Shown here in pieces: positions 27,306-35,499 of a stretch of 64,000 bases of DNA (its first letter is position 1; each line of letters begins with the position of its first letter). A program made the translations under genes and the position numbers. The notes under the pieces are model-generated. The model worked only from the letters and a program-made list of their open reading frames with translations. It was not told the DNA's origin and made no database searches. The DNA is from Halomonas sp. BDJS001 (lineage in GTDB: Bacteria; Pseudomonadota; Gammaproteobacteria; Pseudomonadales; Halomonadaceae). The stretch is taken from assembly GCF_026104355.1 (NCBI RefSeq), contig NZ_CP110535.1:3844001-3908000 (forward strand). Direction: 5' to 3'.

Positions 27306-28787
27306 TTATTCCTTGTCGAGACGTCCGACTAATGACAGCTCAAAGTTGGCACCCATGTATTTAAAGTGCGGGCGCACCGACATGGACACCTGGTACCAGC
27401 CCGGATCGCCTTCTACATCAGACACTTGAATAGAGGCGGCACGCAGCGGGCGGCGGCTACGTACATCGGACGGCGGGTTCTCTTGGTCGGCCACGTACTG
27501 GCGGATCCAGGTATTTAGCTCACGCTCAAGGTCTTGACGCTCTTTCCACGACCCGATCTGCTCACGCTGGAGCACTTTGATGTAGTGAGCCAGACGGTTG
27601 ATGATGAACATATACGGCAGCTGAGTACCCAGCTTGTAGTTGGTCTCGGCGTCTTTACCTTCAGGCGTGTTCGGAAATACCTTGGGCTTTTGTACGGAGT
27701 TTGCCGAGAAGAAAGCAGCGTTATCACTGCCCTTGCGCATGGTTAACGAAATGAAGCCTTCTTCAGCCATTTCGAACTCGCGCCGATCCGTCACCAGCAC
27801 CTCGGTGGGAATTTTTGCCTGCAGTTGGCCCAGCGCCTCGTAGGTATGGACAGGCAAGTTTTCAACCGCACCGCCGCTTTGAGGGCCAATGATGTTCGGG
27901 CACCAGCGGTATTTAGCAAAGCTGTCGGTCAAGCGCTCGGCCAGCAGGTACGCCGTATTACCCCACAAATAATGATCGTGATCTTCACTGACGGTTTCAC
28001 GATAGTTAAATGTCTTGATAGGGTTTTCGACCGGGTCGTAGGGCATCCGCAGCAGGAAGCGAGGCGCCGTCAGGCCTAAGTAGCGCGCGTCTTCTGACTC
28101 ACGCAAGCTACGCCAGCGAGCGTACTTGGGCCCTTCAAAGATGGCTTTAAAATCTTTTATATTCGGCAGCTCTTCGAAGCTATCGATGCCGAAGAAGGAA
28201 GGTGCCACTGCTGACAGGAATGGTGCATGAGCCATAGCCCCTACAGCAGCCGTGTGCTGCAACAGCTTCATATCTGGGGTCGAGGGGGTGAAGTCGTAGT
28301 GACCGATAATTCCCGCTACCGGCTCACCGCCAAATTGGCCATACCCGCCTGCGTAAACGTGTTGATAGAGCCCGCTTTGGGTGATTTCCGGGGCAAACTC
28401 AAAATCATCCAACAGCTCTTCTTTGGTGGCGTGAAGCACATCAAGCTTAATGTTTTCACGGAAATCGGTGCGATCGACCAACAGCTTCAAGCCACGCCAT
28501 GCAGACTCCAACTGCTGAAAGCTAGTGTCGTGAAGAATCTCATCAACTTGCCGGCTAATTTTTCGGTCAAGTTCAACGATCATGCTATCCACTACGGCTT
28601 TATTAACCTGCGGAGCAGCATTCTCGCCGTTTAACAGTTCGGAAATAAAAGCAGCAACGCCTTGCTTGGCTACGTCGTAGCCCTCATCCGCTGGCGCCAT
28701 ACGGGTCTGCGCCATCACTTGATCAAGTAAAGAAACCTCTTCCTGAGCTTCCACCGTTTGACTTTTCTTTTGCGCCGTATCACTCAT
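27306..28787 (-). CDS. tssC: TssC (VipB) sheath large subunit
   Basis: 493 residues. Family blocks include SWRGLKLLVDRTDFRENIKL, SEDARYLGLTAPRFLLRMPY and the C-terminal VRPHFKYMGANFELSLVGRL. TssC and TssB form the contractile sheath around the Hcp tube. 53 bp separate it from tssB; no strong hairpin is seen in the gap. Confidence 0.98.
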   Translation of the reverse strand: MSDTAQKKSQTVEAQEEVSLLDQVMAQTRMAPADEGYDVAKQGVAAFISELLNGENAAPQVNKAVVDSMIVELDRKISRQVDEILHDTSFQQLESAWRGLKLLVDRTDFRENIKLDVLHATKEELLDDFEFAPEITQSGLYQHVYAGGYGQFGGEPVAGIIGHYDFTPSTPDMKLLQHTAAVGAMAHAPFLSAVAPSFFGIDSFEELPNIKDFKAIFEGPKYARWRSLRESEDARYLGLTAPRFLLRMPYDPVENPIKTFNYRETVSEDHDHYLWGNTAYLLAERLTDSFAKYRWCPNIIGPQSGGAVENLPVHTYEALGQLQAKIPTEVLVTDRREFEMAEEGFISLTMRKGSDNAAFFSANSVQKPKVFPNTPEGKDAETNYKLGTQLPYMFIINRLAHYIKVLQREQIGSWKERQDLERELNTWIRQYVADQENPPSDVRSRRPLRAASIQVSDVEGDPGWYQVSMSVRPHFKYMGANFELSLVGRLDKE

Positions 28788-28840
28788 AGGGATGCCTCGA
28801 ATACACTCCGGTTACTGGGCTAGCACGAAAATAAGGATGC

Positions 28841-29350
28841 TTAATCGTTACGATCAGGGTCAGAATCAAGCAGCTCTAGCTCCGCCAACAACTGCTGGCG
28901 CGTTTCGTCACTTTCGAGTAGCTTCTGCAAGCGATCACGAAAAGCAGGTACGTTGCCCAGCGGCCCCTTTAAGGCCACCAACGCCTCTCTTAATTCGACT
29001 AGCTTACGCAGCTCCGGCACCTGCCGAGCGATACTGTCGGGTGCAAAATCATGCAGTGATTTGAATTCCAAATTGACGGCCAAATCGCTTGCTTCACCCT
29101 CTTCTTGCAGCCGATTGGGTACCGCAGCCTGCAAACCAAGGTTTGCCTCGCGCATTACAGACTGGAAGTTATTCTTATCAACAGAAACGGCTTCGCGTTC
29201 TTCGATGGAGGTGTCTTCCTCCCCACCCTTGAAGTCACCGACCACCAATAACTTCAACGGCAGTTCAGTCTCGGCCTGCTGATCACCTGTAGCGGGGACA
29301 TATTTGATATTGATGCGCTCTTTCGGCGCGACCGTTCCTTGCTTAGCCAT
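28841..29350 (-). CDS. tssB: TssB (VipA) sheath small subunit
   Basis: 169 residues. ERINIKYVPATGDQQAETEL followed by PLKLLVVGDF, the ERE-type stretch and LEFKSLHDFAPDSIARQVPE are conserved. It is the first gene of the long minus-strand T6SS operon, so its promoter must lie in the 642-bp gap shared with hcp. The ribosome site (GGGCGAA) is weak. I could not find a convincing -24/-12 sequence for it. Confidence 0.97.
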   Translation of the reverse strand: MAKQGTVAPKERINIKYVPATGDQQAETELPLKLLVVGDFKGGEEDTSIEEREAVSVDKNNFQSVMREANLGLQAAVPNRLQEEGEASDLAVNLEFKSLHDFAPDSIARQVPELRKLVELREALVALKGPLGNVPAFRDRLQKLLESDETRQQLLAELELLDSDPDRND

Positions 29351-29574
29351 GGTTTTCGCCCGTAAAAATTAGAACATTTTCGATTCAAAAGAAGAATGCT
29401 TATTAATCGCGGAAAATTACCGTATTTACGTCTAAAGTACCAAATTCGCTTAAGCAAGCGTCGCTTTAGCTCATGGAGACAGAAATATCACAAAATCATT
29501 TTTTGCAGCCATTTTCGCGTCTTTTAGCGACAAGATAAGAAAATATTAATTAAAGCTAATTTAGATTCTATGGA

Positions 29575-29619
29575 TTTGTAAGATATTTCTTACAAAAACT
29601 GTCAGGGATTTCTTACAAA
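29575..29619. repeat. TTTGTAAG/CTTACAAA repeat cluster, possible operator
   Basis: TTTGTAAG (29575-29582) and CTTACAAA (29589-29596) form an 8-bp inverted repeat with a 6-bp spacer. ATTTCTTACAAA then occurs twice as a direct repeat (29585-29596 and 29608-29619), 23 bp apart, about two helical turns. Placement in the middle of a divergent regulatory region suggests binding of a dimeric regulator. The regulator is not known. Confidence 0.5.
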
Positions 29620-29802
29620 CGGCGAGCAGAATTCATACAAAAGGGGAGCTTAGCGGGAGTAGCTCAATCGTTTTTGAGCAACAAAATTATAGCCTCGATG
29701 GCCCTGTTCCTGCTTAAAACATAGGCAATTCCTCAGACATAAAGCATGGTCACGGAAGATGCAACTCTGCGTTACGCAGCGCATATGGTTGTAACAACAA
29801 GC

Positions 29803-29838
29803 GGGCAAGTTCTTGCCTGCTCAGGCAAGAACTTGCCC
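29803..29838. promoter_or_regulatory. 36-bp palindrome, likely upstream activator site for hcp
   Basis: Arms GGGCAAGTTCTTGCCTG (29803-29819) and its exact reverse complement (29822-29838) flank a 2-bp centre. Each arm is itself a palindrome-like unit GGCAAG-TT-CTTGCC. The centre lies about 105 bp upstream of the -24 element of the hcp promoter, a normal distance for a sigma-54 activator enhancer. VasH, encoded in the same locus, is the natural candidate; this is inference. Confidence 0.7.
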
Positions 29839-29844
29839 AACATA

Positions 29845-29858
29845 GGCAACTTCTTGCC
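29845..29858. promoter_or_regulatory. third copy of the GGCAAG-N2-CTTGCC site
   Basis: GGCAACTTCTTGCC repeats the units at 29804-29817 and 29824-29837 with one half-site changed. The starts are 20 and 21 bp apart, so all three lie on the same face of the helix, as expected for cooperative binding of an oligomeric activator. Confidence 0.65.
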
Positions 29859-29922
29859 CCGAAAACAAAACCCTCCGCCCCAAAAAACAAATAAGCCATT
29901 GATATTTAAATAATTTAAAAAA

Positions 29923-29939
29923 TTGGCCTTGAACTTGCT
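29923..29939 (+). promoter_or_regulatory. sigma-54 (-24/-12) promoter of hcp
   Basis: The sequence TTGGCCTTGAACTTGCT has the invariant GG (29925-29926) and GC (29937-29938) with exactly 10 bp between them, and matches TGGC-N7-TTGCT of the consensus. It lies 54 bp upstream of the hcp ATG. It fits control by the VasH-type activator encoded at 15687-17270. Confidence 0.85.
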
Positions 29940-29992
29940 CTAATGTTTGCGTCCAAGTGACAACCCTTAATTTTTCAGTCAAGGAGCAGACC

Positions 29993-30511
29993 ATGCCAAC
30001 ACCATGTTATATCAGCATCGAAGGCCAAACTCAGGGCAACATCACTTCAGGCGCTTTTACCCCTGACTCCGTAGGTAATATCTACGTTGAAGGTCATGAA
30101 GACCAAATGCTGGTGCAGGAATTCAAGCATGTCGTTACCGTACCCACTGACCCGCAGTCTGGTCAGCCGTCCGGTCAACGTGCTCACAAGCCCTTCATCT
30201 TCACCGTTGCTCTGAACAAAGCAGTACCGCTGATGTACAACGCGCTAGCATCGGGTGAAATGCTGCCCAATGTTGAGCTGAAGTGGTACCGCACGTCTGT
30301 AGAAGGTAAGCAGGAGCACTTCTTCACCACCACGCTGACCGATGCCACTATCGTCGACATCAACCTGCGTATGCCCCACGCCCAAGACATCCAAAAAGCT
30401 GAATTCACCCAGTTGATGGACGTATCACTGGCTTACCGTAAGATTGATTGGGAACACACTGTTGCCGGTACTTCTGGTTCCGACGATTGGCGCGCCCCGA
30501 TCGAAGGCTAA
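29993..30511 (+). CDS. hcp: Hcp (TssD) tube protein
   Basis: 172 residues from the ATG at 29993, which has AAGGAG 7 nt upstream; an in-frame GTG further up is not needed. MPTPCYISIEGQTQGNITSG and the end YRKIDWEHTVAGTSGSDDW are typical of Hcp1-type proteins. Hexameric rings stack into the secreted tube. It is the only T6SS gene on the plus strand, has its own sigma-54 promoter, and is followed by a strong terminator. This suits the large amounts of Hcp needed. Confidence 0.98.
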   Translation: MPTPCYISIEGQTQGNITSGAFTPDSVGNIYVEGHEDQMLVQEFKHVVTVPTDPQSGQPSGQRAHKPFIFTVALNKAVPLMYNALASGEMLPNVELKWYRTSVEGKQEHFFTTTLTDATIVDINLRMPHAQDIQKAEFTQLMDVSLAYRKIDWEHTVAGTSGSDDWRAPIEG

Positions 30512-30560
30512 GCGATTGCTATTAGCCTAGGCCAAGCCTGAATAGCAAGGCCTATAACAA

Positions 30561-30592
30561 ACGAAGCCCCTTCCAACCGGAAGGGGCTTCGT
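30561..30592. terminator. terminator hairpin between hcp and trpS
   Basis: A perfect 14-bp stem (ACGAAGCCCCTTCC with GGAAGGGGCTTCGT) and a 4-nt AACC loop, followed by a weak T run. It lies 50 bp after hcp and 58 bp before the end of the convergent trpS, so it may serve both strands. Confidence 0.85.
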
Positions 30593-30649
30593 CGTTTCTG
30601 CTTCTTGTGGTAGATATTTCGCTACTGGTCGTGCAACGTGGCTTAGGGA

Positions 30650-31672
30650 TTAAACAAACCGACCTAAACCAACGGTCGTCCGTAACCGATCCATTGTTAC
30701 AGCGGCTTCTTCACGGGCACGCTCAGCGCCTTTCTTCAGTACCGCCTCAATATGAGCGGGATCTTCCATCAGTGCGTTATAGCGTTCACGCGGCGCGCTC
30801 AAGTGGTCGTTCAAGTACTCAAACACCAGATCCTTAGCCGCGCCCCAACCAATACCGTTCGCGTACTGCTCACGCAGGCTGGCGGTCTCTTCCGCTGTCG
30901 CAAAAGCTGAATAGATCTGGTACAGCGTGCAGGTGTCAGGATCCTTGGGCTCACCGGGTTCCAGCGAGTTGGTCTTAATCTTACGCACCAGCTTCTGTAG
31001 CTTCTTCTCAGTCACAAACAACGGAATGGTATTGTCGTAGCTTTTGGACATCTTACGCCCATCCAACCCATTCAGTAGCTGTATTTTGTCGTCTACCACG
31101 GCCTCAGGCAGGGTAAAGTGCTGACCTTTGTACAAATGATTGAAACGTCCGGCGATATCGCGAGCCATCTCGATATGCTGAATCTGATCACGCCCCACCG
31201 GCACTTTATTGGCGTTAAACATTAAAATATCCGCCGCCATCAGCACGGGGTAACCAAACAGCCCCATGGTGATACCTTTATCAGGATCCTGGTTTTCCGC
31301 CTCTTCGTTCTCTGCCACTGCTGCTTTGTAGGCATGGGCTCTATTCATCAGGCCTTTGGCACAAACGCAGGAGAGCATCCAAGTCAGCTCAGGGATTTCT
31401 GGAATATCCGACTGGCGATAGAAAATCGCATTATCGGTATCCAACCCCATTGCCAGCCAAGTAGCAGCTATTTCCAAGCGAGACGCCTGCACACGCTTAG
31501 GATCCGGACACTTGATCAACGCATGGTAGTCGGCTAAAAAATAGAACGACTGTACGTTGGGATCCTGACTTGCCTCAATGGCGGGCTTGATCGCCCCGAC
31601 GTAGTTACCTAAATGTGGTGTACCGGTCGTAGTAATGCCGGTGAGAACGCGGGTTTTGGCGGTTTGACTCAT
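30650..31672 (-). CDS. trpS: tryptophanyl-tRNA synthetase
   Basis: 340 residues. Class I motifs are clear: the HIGH-type sequence [11 protein letters not shown] near residue 16 and the KMSKS loop ([13 protein letters not shown]). The dimer form and length are standard for bacterial TrpRS, which charges tRNA-Trp in the cytoplasm. It is probably monocistronic, ending convergently with hcp at a shared terminator. Confidence 0.98.
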   Translation of the reverse strand: MSQTAKTRVLTGITTTGTPHLGNYVGAIKPAIEASQDPNVQSFYFLADYHALIKCPDPKRVQASRLEIAATWLAMGLDTDNAIFYRQSDIPEIPELTWMLSCVCAKGLMNRAHAYKAAVAENEEAENQDPDKGITMGLFGYPVLMAADILMFNANKVPVGRDQIQHIEMARDIAGRFNHLYKGQHFTLPEAVVDDKIQLLNGLDGRKMSKSYDNTIPLFVTEKKLQKLVRKIKTNSLEPGEPKDPDTCTLYQIYSAFATAEETASLREQYANGIGWGAAKDLVFEYLNDHLSAPRERYNALMEDPAHIEAVLKKGAERAREEAAVTMDRLRTTVGLGRFV

Positions 31673-31745
31673 GTTTTTTCAGACTCTTAGTTTTCAGGCT
31701 CTTAGGCAAATGGGACTATCATAACGCGCAGCATAACGAATGGCA

Positions 31746-33539
31746 TCATTGCCACCCCATGAGACGCCAGCCACTACCGTCTCCACCATCCGGCGCACCA
31801 TTTGATGGCTCTCCAAAAGTTCCCACAAGTAATTCATCGTAAACGATACTACCGCTACCGCTCACACTGACACTTCGCCCTTTTACACTGCCGAAAAAGC
31901 CCGAACCCGAATTAACCGAAACATTTGCATAAGGAGCGTACACATTTGCAACCACACGATTACTTGAGCTGAAACTCACCCCGGTGTCTGAACCTGAGTA
32001 GCCTGAAAACAGCGAAAAAGTTGCCTTACCGTTGCTGTTAACCGAGTTTGCTGCAGGCATATTAAGCACACTCCCGAAATCCGTTTTACCCGTGACAAAG
32101 ACCGTCAAGCTGCTGTCGGCATCAATGACCAACCCAGGCCCACCACCTCCCATCGTAAAGTTCCCATCCACTACAATAACCACGTCACCGCCACTGACCC
32201 TTAAAGACGGGGAGCTAGTTAGCGTCAGGTTATTTGTTCGGTAGATAATAGCTTGCTCGCCAAAAAGTGTATTTAGCTCGGGTGATGCATGATTAATCCA
32301 GCGGTTAACGTTCCAAGTTTGGTCATAGCGCTCCATTTTCTCTGGAGTAAATCGCCACTCCACATTAGGGTAAGCGCCCACCGTTATATCTCCAAGTGAA
32401 GTAAGCGTTTCTTGATAGCGAGAAATTTCTTCATTCAATGAGTTGCCAGCAAAGTCGGCTGTATCACAAGGCTGTTCTTCCGCTCTATTTAGAGTTATAT
32501 CGCTACGTTGAGAGAAATTAGCTCTATTAATGTCATCTATGTGATCAGAGGCAGGGGTTCGTTGAGAAATGATTTCTCCCCCTGCGTAGATGCCCTCACC
32601 TACGCTGGCGGACCAGTTACTCAAACGCACATCCCCCATGGCCCTTACGTTGCCGTCTACTCGTGTACTACTGCCAAATATGACATCGCTAAGGCTCTCG
32701 GCGTCACCACGTACGCGTCCCCCGCCAGCATTCAGATATATTGTACGGTTAGCCATTATGCTGCCAAATACTTGTGAAGAGCCGCTGAGAGTAACGGAGC
32801 CAAGTGCTTCTATGCCGCCATGAATCTTTTCATTACCACCAAGTACCACGTTCGCATTATCAGAGGTGGTGCGAATAAGAGGGATATCGTTCTCAGAAAA
32901 ACTGCCTGGCTGCCCACTCCAATCGCCTTCGCTTGAACGATAACTGCTGATAGTCGAGCCTCCGCCAGAAGACACCCCTTCACAACCCACTATCGAATGT
33001 TGGAAAGGTGCCGGACTTCCGCTGTTACCCTCACCGAAGGCATAAATCAGCCTCGACTGGCCTCGCGCACTTCGTCTCAAGCCATCGTCCTGCGCACTAA
33101 TGGCAATTTTGTCTTTTTCTAAGCGTTCAAACTCCAATACGAAATTTTTCATCAACGCATTTCGCACCTCGGTTTGCTCCTCTTGGCTTAACTCCTCATA
33201 GTTGCTGGGAAGCAGCTGTTTAAAAAAGTCATCTAGCGCATCCACATCAAGCAATTCCTCAAGTTCTCGCCCGCGCAAGCTTTTTATGTCGCCTATGGCA
33301 GCAAATTCATCATCATTGAATAGGCTAGAAAGATATTCACTGCGACGCTCCGAATTCTGAAAATCAGCCAGCGATGAAGACGTGCTCTCTGCGGTCATTT
33401 GTGCCTGGACAGAGGCGCGATAATTACCCGCCAGCCGCTCATCAATCAACGCACTCTGCATACCCGACATGCCTAACATTAGCGCGCCAGCGAGCAGTGC
33501 CATAACAATTACTAACGCTGCGCCTTGCTGCTGTTTCAT
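31746..33539 (-). CDS. pilX: PilX-like minor pilin/pilus assembly protein
   Basis: 597 residues, long for PilX. The N-terminus MKQQQGAALVIVMALLAGAL and the following LIDERLAGNYRASVQAQMTAES match the PilX_N domain; there is no GFTLIE box. The long C-terminal part is a repetitive beta-rich region (KIHGGIEALGSVTLSGSSQV, FGSIMANRTIYLNAGGG, VDGNVRAMGDVRLSNW) resembling a bactofilin-like or adhesin-type solenoid, closed by a WRLMGWQ tail. It should join the minor-pilin priming complex of a type IV pilus. Its start overlaps the pilW stop by 4 bp. Confidence 0.8.
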   Translation of the reverse strand: MKQQQGAALVIVMALLAGALMLGMSGMQSALIDERLAGNYRASVQAQMTAESTSSSLADFQNSERRSEYLSSLFNDDEFAAIGDIKSLRGRELEELLDVDALDDFFKQLLPSNYEELSQEEQTEVRNALMKNFVLEFERLEKDKIAISAQDDGLRRSARGQSRLIYAFGEGNSGSPAPFQHSIVGCEGVSSGGGSTISSYRSSEGDWSGQPGSFSENDIPLIRTTSDNANVVLGGNEKIHGGIEALGSVTLSGSSQVFGSIMANRTIYLNAGGGRVRGDAESLSDVIFGSSTRVDGNVRAMGDVRLSNWSASVGEGIYAGGEIISQRTPASDHIDDINRANFSQRSDITLNRAEEQPCDTADFAGNSLNEEISRYQETLTSLGDITVGAYPNVEWRFTPEKMERYDQTWNVNRWINHASPELNTLFGEQAIIYRTNNLTLTSSPSLRVSGGDVVIVVDGNFTMGGGGPGLVIDADSSLTVFVTGKTDFGSVLNMPAANSVNSNGKATFSLFSGYSGSDTGVSFSSSNRVVANVYAPYANVSVNSGSGFFGSVKGRSVSVSGSGSIVYDELLVGTFGEPSNGAPDGGDGSGWRLMGWQ

Positions 33540-34021
33540 GACGTAGGCTCTTCTGGTGAGATCGCTTTATTTCGCTCGCTGATGGTAAAGGTAATTTGAT
33601 CGCACGTGGCATCCACACCTTCTCGGCAATCGCCAATGGGCAACGTGACCAAGTGAGACACACCATCACCACTGGCTTCAGAAAGCGTTGGGCAGGCTGT
33701 CGCATCATCCACTTGGGCAAGATCAACGACTGGTTGGCTTTTATCCTCATTCTGCAAAACACAGTAATGACGCGTACCGCTTTCAGAGCTTCGCTCATCT
33801 GAGGTGATAGCGTAGTCACCAATCTTTCCTTTGCGACCTGCTTCAGTCAGGGTGCTTACCGCAAAAATTAAGGTCTCTTGCTTACGACTGACCTTGTCAA
33901 CGGTTTGAAACGTTTGAAAGGTCGTTAAAAAAAGCTGGCCAGACCCCAGAATAATCACCGTGCCAATGGCCATTGCGACCATTAGCTCCACTAGGGTAAA
34001 CCCGCCTTGGCGCTGTTGCAT
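33536..34021 (-). CDS. pilW: PilW-like minor pilin
   Basis: 161 residues. QRQGGFTLVELMVAMAIGTV is a type III prepilin signal cleaved by PilD after Gly, followed by the hydrophobic alpha-1 helix. The family's usual PilW body is short here (typical proteins are longer), so it may be a reduced version. It overlaps pilV and pilX by 1-4 bp, showing a tightly packed minor-pilin operon. Confidence 0.8.
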   Translation of the reverse strand: MQQRQGGFTLVELMVAMAIGTVIILGSGQLFLTTFQTFQTVDKVSRKQETLIFAVSTLTEAGRKGKIGDYAITSDERSSESGTRHYCVLQNEDKSQPVVDLAQVDDATACPTLSEASGDGVSHLVTLPIGDCREGVDATCDQITFTISERNKAISPEEPTS

Positions 34022-34449
34022 TATTGCACCTCAAGCCTTGGGAGGCGGAAGGTGTAGTCGAACTCATCATTCTCGTCATCGCCAAGTACCAGAATCACAT
34101 TAAAGCGGCACTTATCTTCGCCGCTGTCTCTGACGATGCGGCTTTCGCCTTTTTTGGCATTGCGAAGCGGGTTTTGGTCGTTATCCGCGAACCAAGCATC
34201 TTTCCACGCGTCCTCAACAGCTGAGCTGTCGATATCTTCACAGGTGTCACCTGGGTTTAGCGTGGTTAACGCCGCCCACAGCCGCTCTTGGGCATCTACG
34301 GCAGCGACGCTTGCCAAGGAGCGCTGGTAGCCAGCGTTCGCGCCATGCAGCGCTTTGAGCTGCATGGCGGCAACGCCAATCAGGCCAATCGAGAGAACTA
34401 CCAACGCGATGAGTGCTTCTATCAAGCTAAAGCCGCGCTGAGCGTTCAT
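34021..34449 (-). CDS. pilV: PilV-like minor pilin
   Basis: 142 residues from the ATG at 34449 (MNAQRGFSLIEALIALVVLS), preceded by GAGAGAG; a longer frame to 34527 would add residues ahead of the prepilin leader and overlap fimT. GFSLIEAL is the prepilin peptidase site, and MQLKALHGANAGYQRSLAS follows as in PilV. It overlaps fimT by 4 bp. Confidence 0.85.
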   Translation of the reverse strand: MNAQRGFSLIEALIALVVLSIGLIGVAAMQLKALHGANAGYQRSLASVAAVDAQERLWAALTTLNPGDTCEDIDSSAVEDAWKDAWFADNDQNPLRNAKKGESRIVRDSGEDKCRFNVILVLGDDENDEFDYTFRLPRLEVQ

Positions 34450-35036
34450 GACTCTCTCACTTTCCTGCGAATACTGCCCGTTGTACGAATCACCAGCGTT
34501 GCGGGAGTAGCGGATACCTTTCCCCACGTGGTCTGTAGCGTCATTTCGCAGGGTGAGTCAGGACAGCTGGAAATATCGGCGTCACCCAAGCTTTGAAAAG
34601 TGATTGATAACGCTTGGGCCGGTGAGACTATATTGGCAGACAGACCTACTCGGAGTATCTCACTCTCACTGCCTGCACCGCTTTGTACTACCCAATAGCA
34701 CCCTCCCGAATAACGGTAACGGGTACTCTCATCGCTGCCTTCACTCGTATCGTCAGCGATTTCGTTATTTCGACAGGCGTTAGGGCGGCGATTGGTCGTG
34801 GCGGTGTCAGGCGGAGAAAAGTTAACGGCTATATCGGTACGCTGCTTGATCGCCTCGCTGCGGGCATAGCTCAAGACCGAGATGATTTCATTGACGTCGC
34901 TGGCGAGCTGCTGACGGACAAGGAAGCCAGTAAAAGCGGGAACCGCGATAATAGCGATGATGGAGGCGATCACCAATGTGACTAACAACTCAATCAAGGT
35001 AAACCTTTGTTGACGCGTAGAATCACCAACAGGCAT
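34446..35036 (-). CDS. fimT: FimT/GspH-type minor pilin
   Basis: 196 residues from the ATG at 35036 (MPVGDSTRQQRFTLIELLVTL). The cleavage motif reads RFTLIE rather than GFTLIE: the residue before Phe is Arg, unusual because PilD cleaves after Gly. The GspH-like body is otherwise typical (NEIISVLSYARSEAIKQRTD). The start lies inside the end of the pilE-like gene. Whether this pilin is processed is an open question. Confidence 0.8.
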   Translation of the reverse strand: MPVGDSTRQQRFTLIELLVTLVIASIIAIIAVPAFTGFLVRQQLASDVNEIISVLSYARSEAIKQRTDIAVNFSPPDTATTNRRPNACRNNEIADDTSEGSDESTRYRYSGGCYWVVQSGAGSESEILRVGLSANIVSPAQALSITFQSLGDADISSCPDSPCEMTLQTTWGKVSATPATLVIRTTGSIRRKVRES

Positions 35037-35448
35037 TGGGTAACCTTTCGCCATTCGAATTGAGAGTAATATCACCGTCGCAGCCGTCATCTTGATCAGT
35101 GCTGGCGGCCAATAAATAGCCGTTGCCGCTAATAGTGACCGCAATCGTGTAGTTGTTTTCAGGAGAGGAGTTGTTGATAGGACAATCGCTATAGGTGTAG
35201 CTGCGCGTATAACAGCGCTCAAGCTCGGAAGCGGCCTGCATCAGGCCCGCATGAGCGTCGGTTCGCACTGATTTCTGCACATAGCGGGTATAGCTGGGGT
35301 AAGCAAAGGAGGCGACGATGCCAATAATCACCAGCACAATCATCAATTCAATGAGGGTAAAGCCGCGCTGGCCATTCAGCAAAGAACGACCAGGAAAAGA
35401 ATACGAAACATAGGACACGCGGCTCTGCTCCTGTATTAGTTGGCTCAT
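35023..35448 (-). CDS. pilE: PilE-like type IV minor pilin
   Basis: 141 residues. NGQRGFTLIELMIVLVIIGI is the prepilin cleavage site and alpha-1 helix, and the C-terminus has a cysteine pair (DQDDGC ... LPNACW) as in PilE/PilA proteins. The leader from the ATG at 35448 would be 28 residues, long for type IVa pilins; no clear ribosome site is seen, and a TTG or GTG start nearer the cleavage site is possible. First gene of the five-gene pilin operon, directly downstream of ispH as in related bacteria. Confidence 0.85.
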   Translation of the reverse strand: MSQLIQEQSRVSYVSYSFPGRSLLNGQRGFTLIELMIVLVIIGIVASFAYPSYTRYVQKSVRTDAHAGLMQAASELERCYTRSYTYSDCPINNSSPENNYTIAVTISGNGYLLAASTDQDDGCDGDITLNSNGERLPNACW

Positions 35449-35499
35449 ACCGTTTCAGTATGTCGCAAACTAATACGCATTGCATTACACAGCCTATGC

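Larger units (their letters stand above)
29351..29992. promoter_or_regulatory. divergent tssB-hcp control region
   Basis: 642 bp without a gene between the divergent tssB and hcp starts. It holds, from left to right, an AT-rich tssB leader, a TTTGTAAG/CTTACAAA repeat cluster (29575-29619), a small hairpin (GCTCAA at 29662 and TTGAGC at 29674), a 36-bp palindrome (29803-29838), a third related site (29845-29858), an AT-rich bend-prone stretch (29885-29922) and a sigma-54 type promoter (29923-29939). This layout is that of an enhancer-dependent promoter for hcp. Confidence 0.8.

Noticed and set aside
29803-29838. A terminator for a gene reading toward tssB
   Set aside because: No gene ends here and there is no T run after the stem on either strand.
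29803-29858. A CRISPR array or REP element
   Set aside because: Only three short units with 6-7 bp between them, located upstream of a promoter; this suits protein-binding sites, not spacer-repeat arrays.
31673-31745. A T-box or tryptophan attenuator upstream of trpS
   Set aside because: Only 73 bp of leader between pilX and trpS, with no leader peptide or paired hairpins that I could see.
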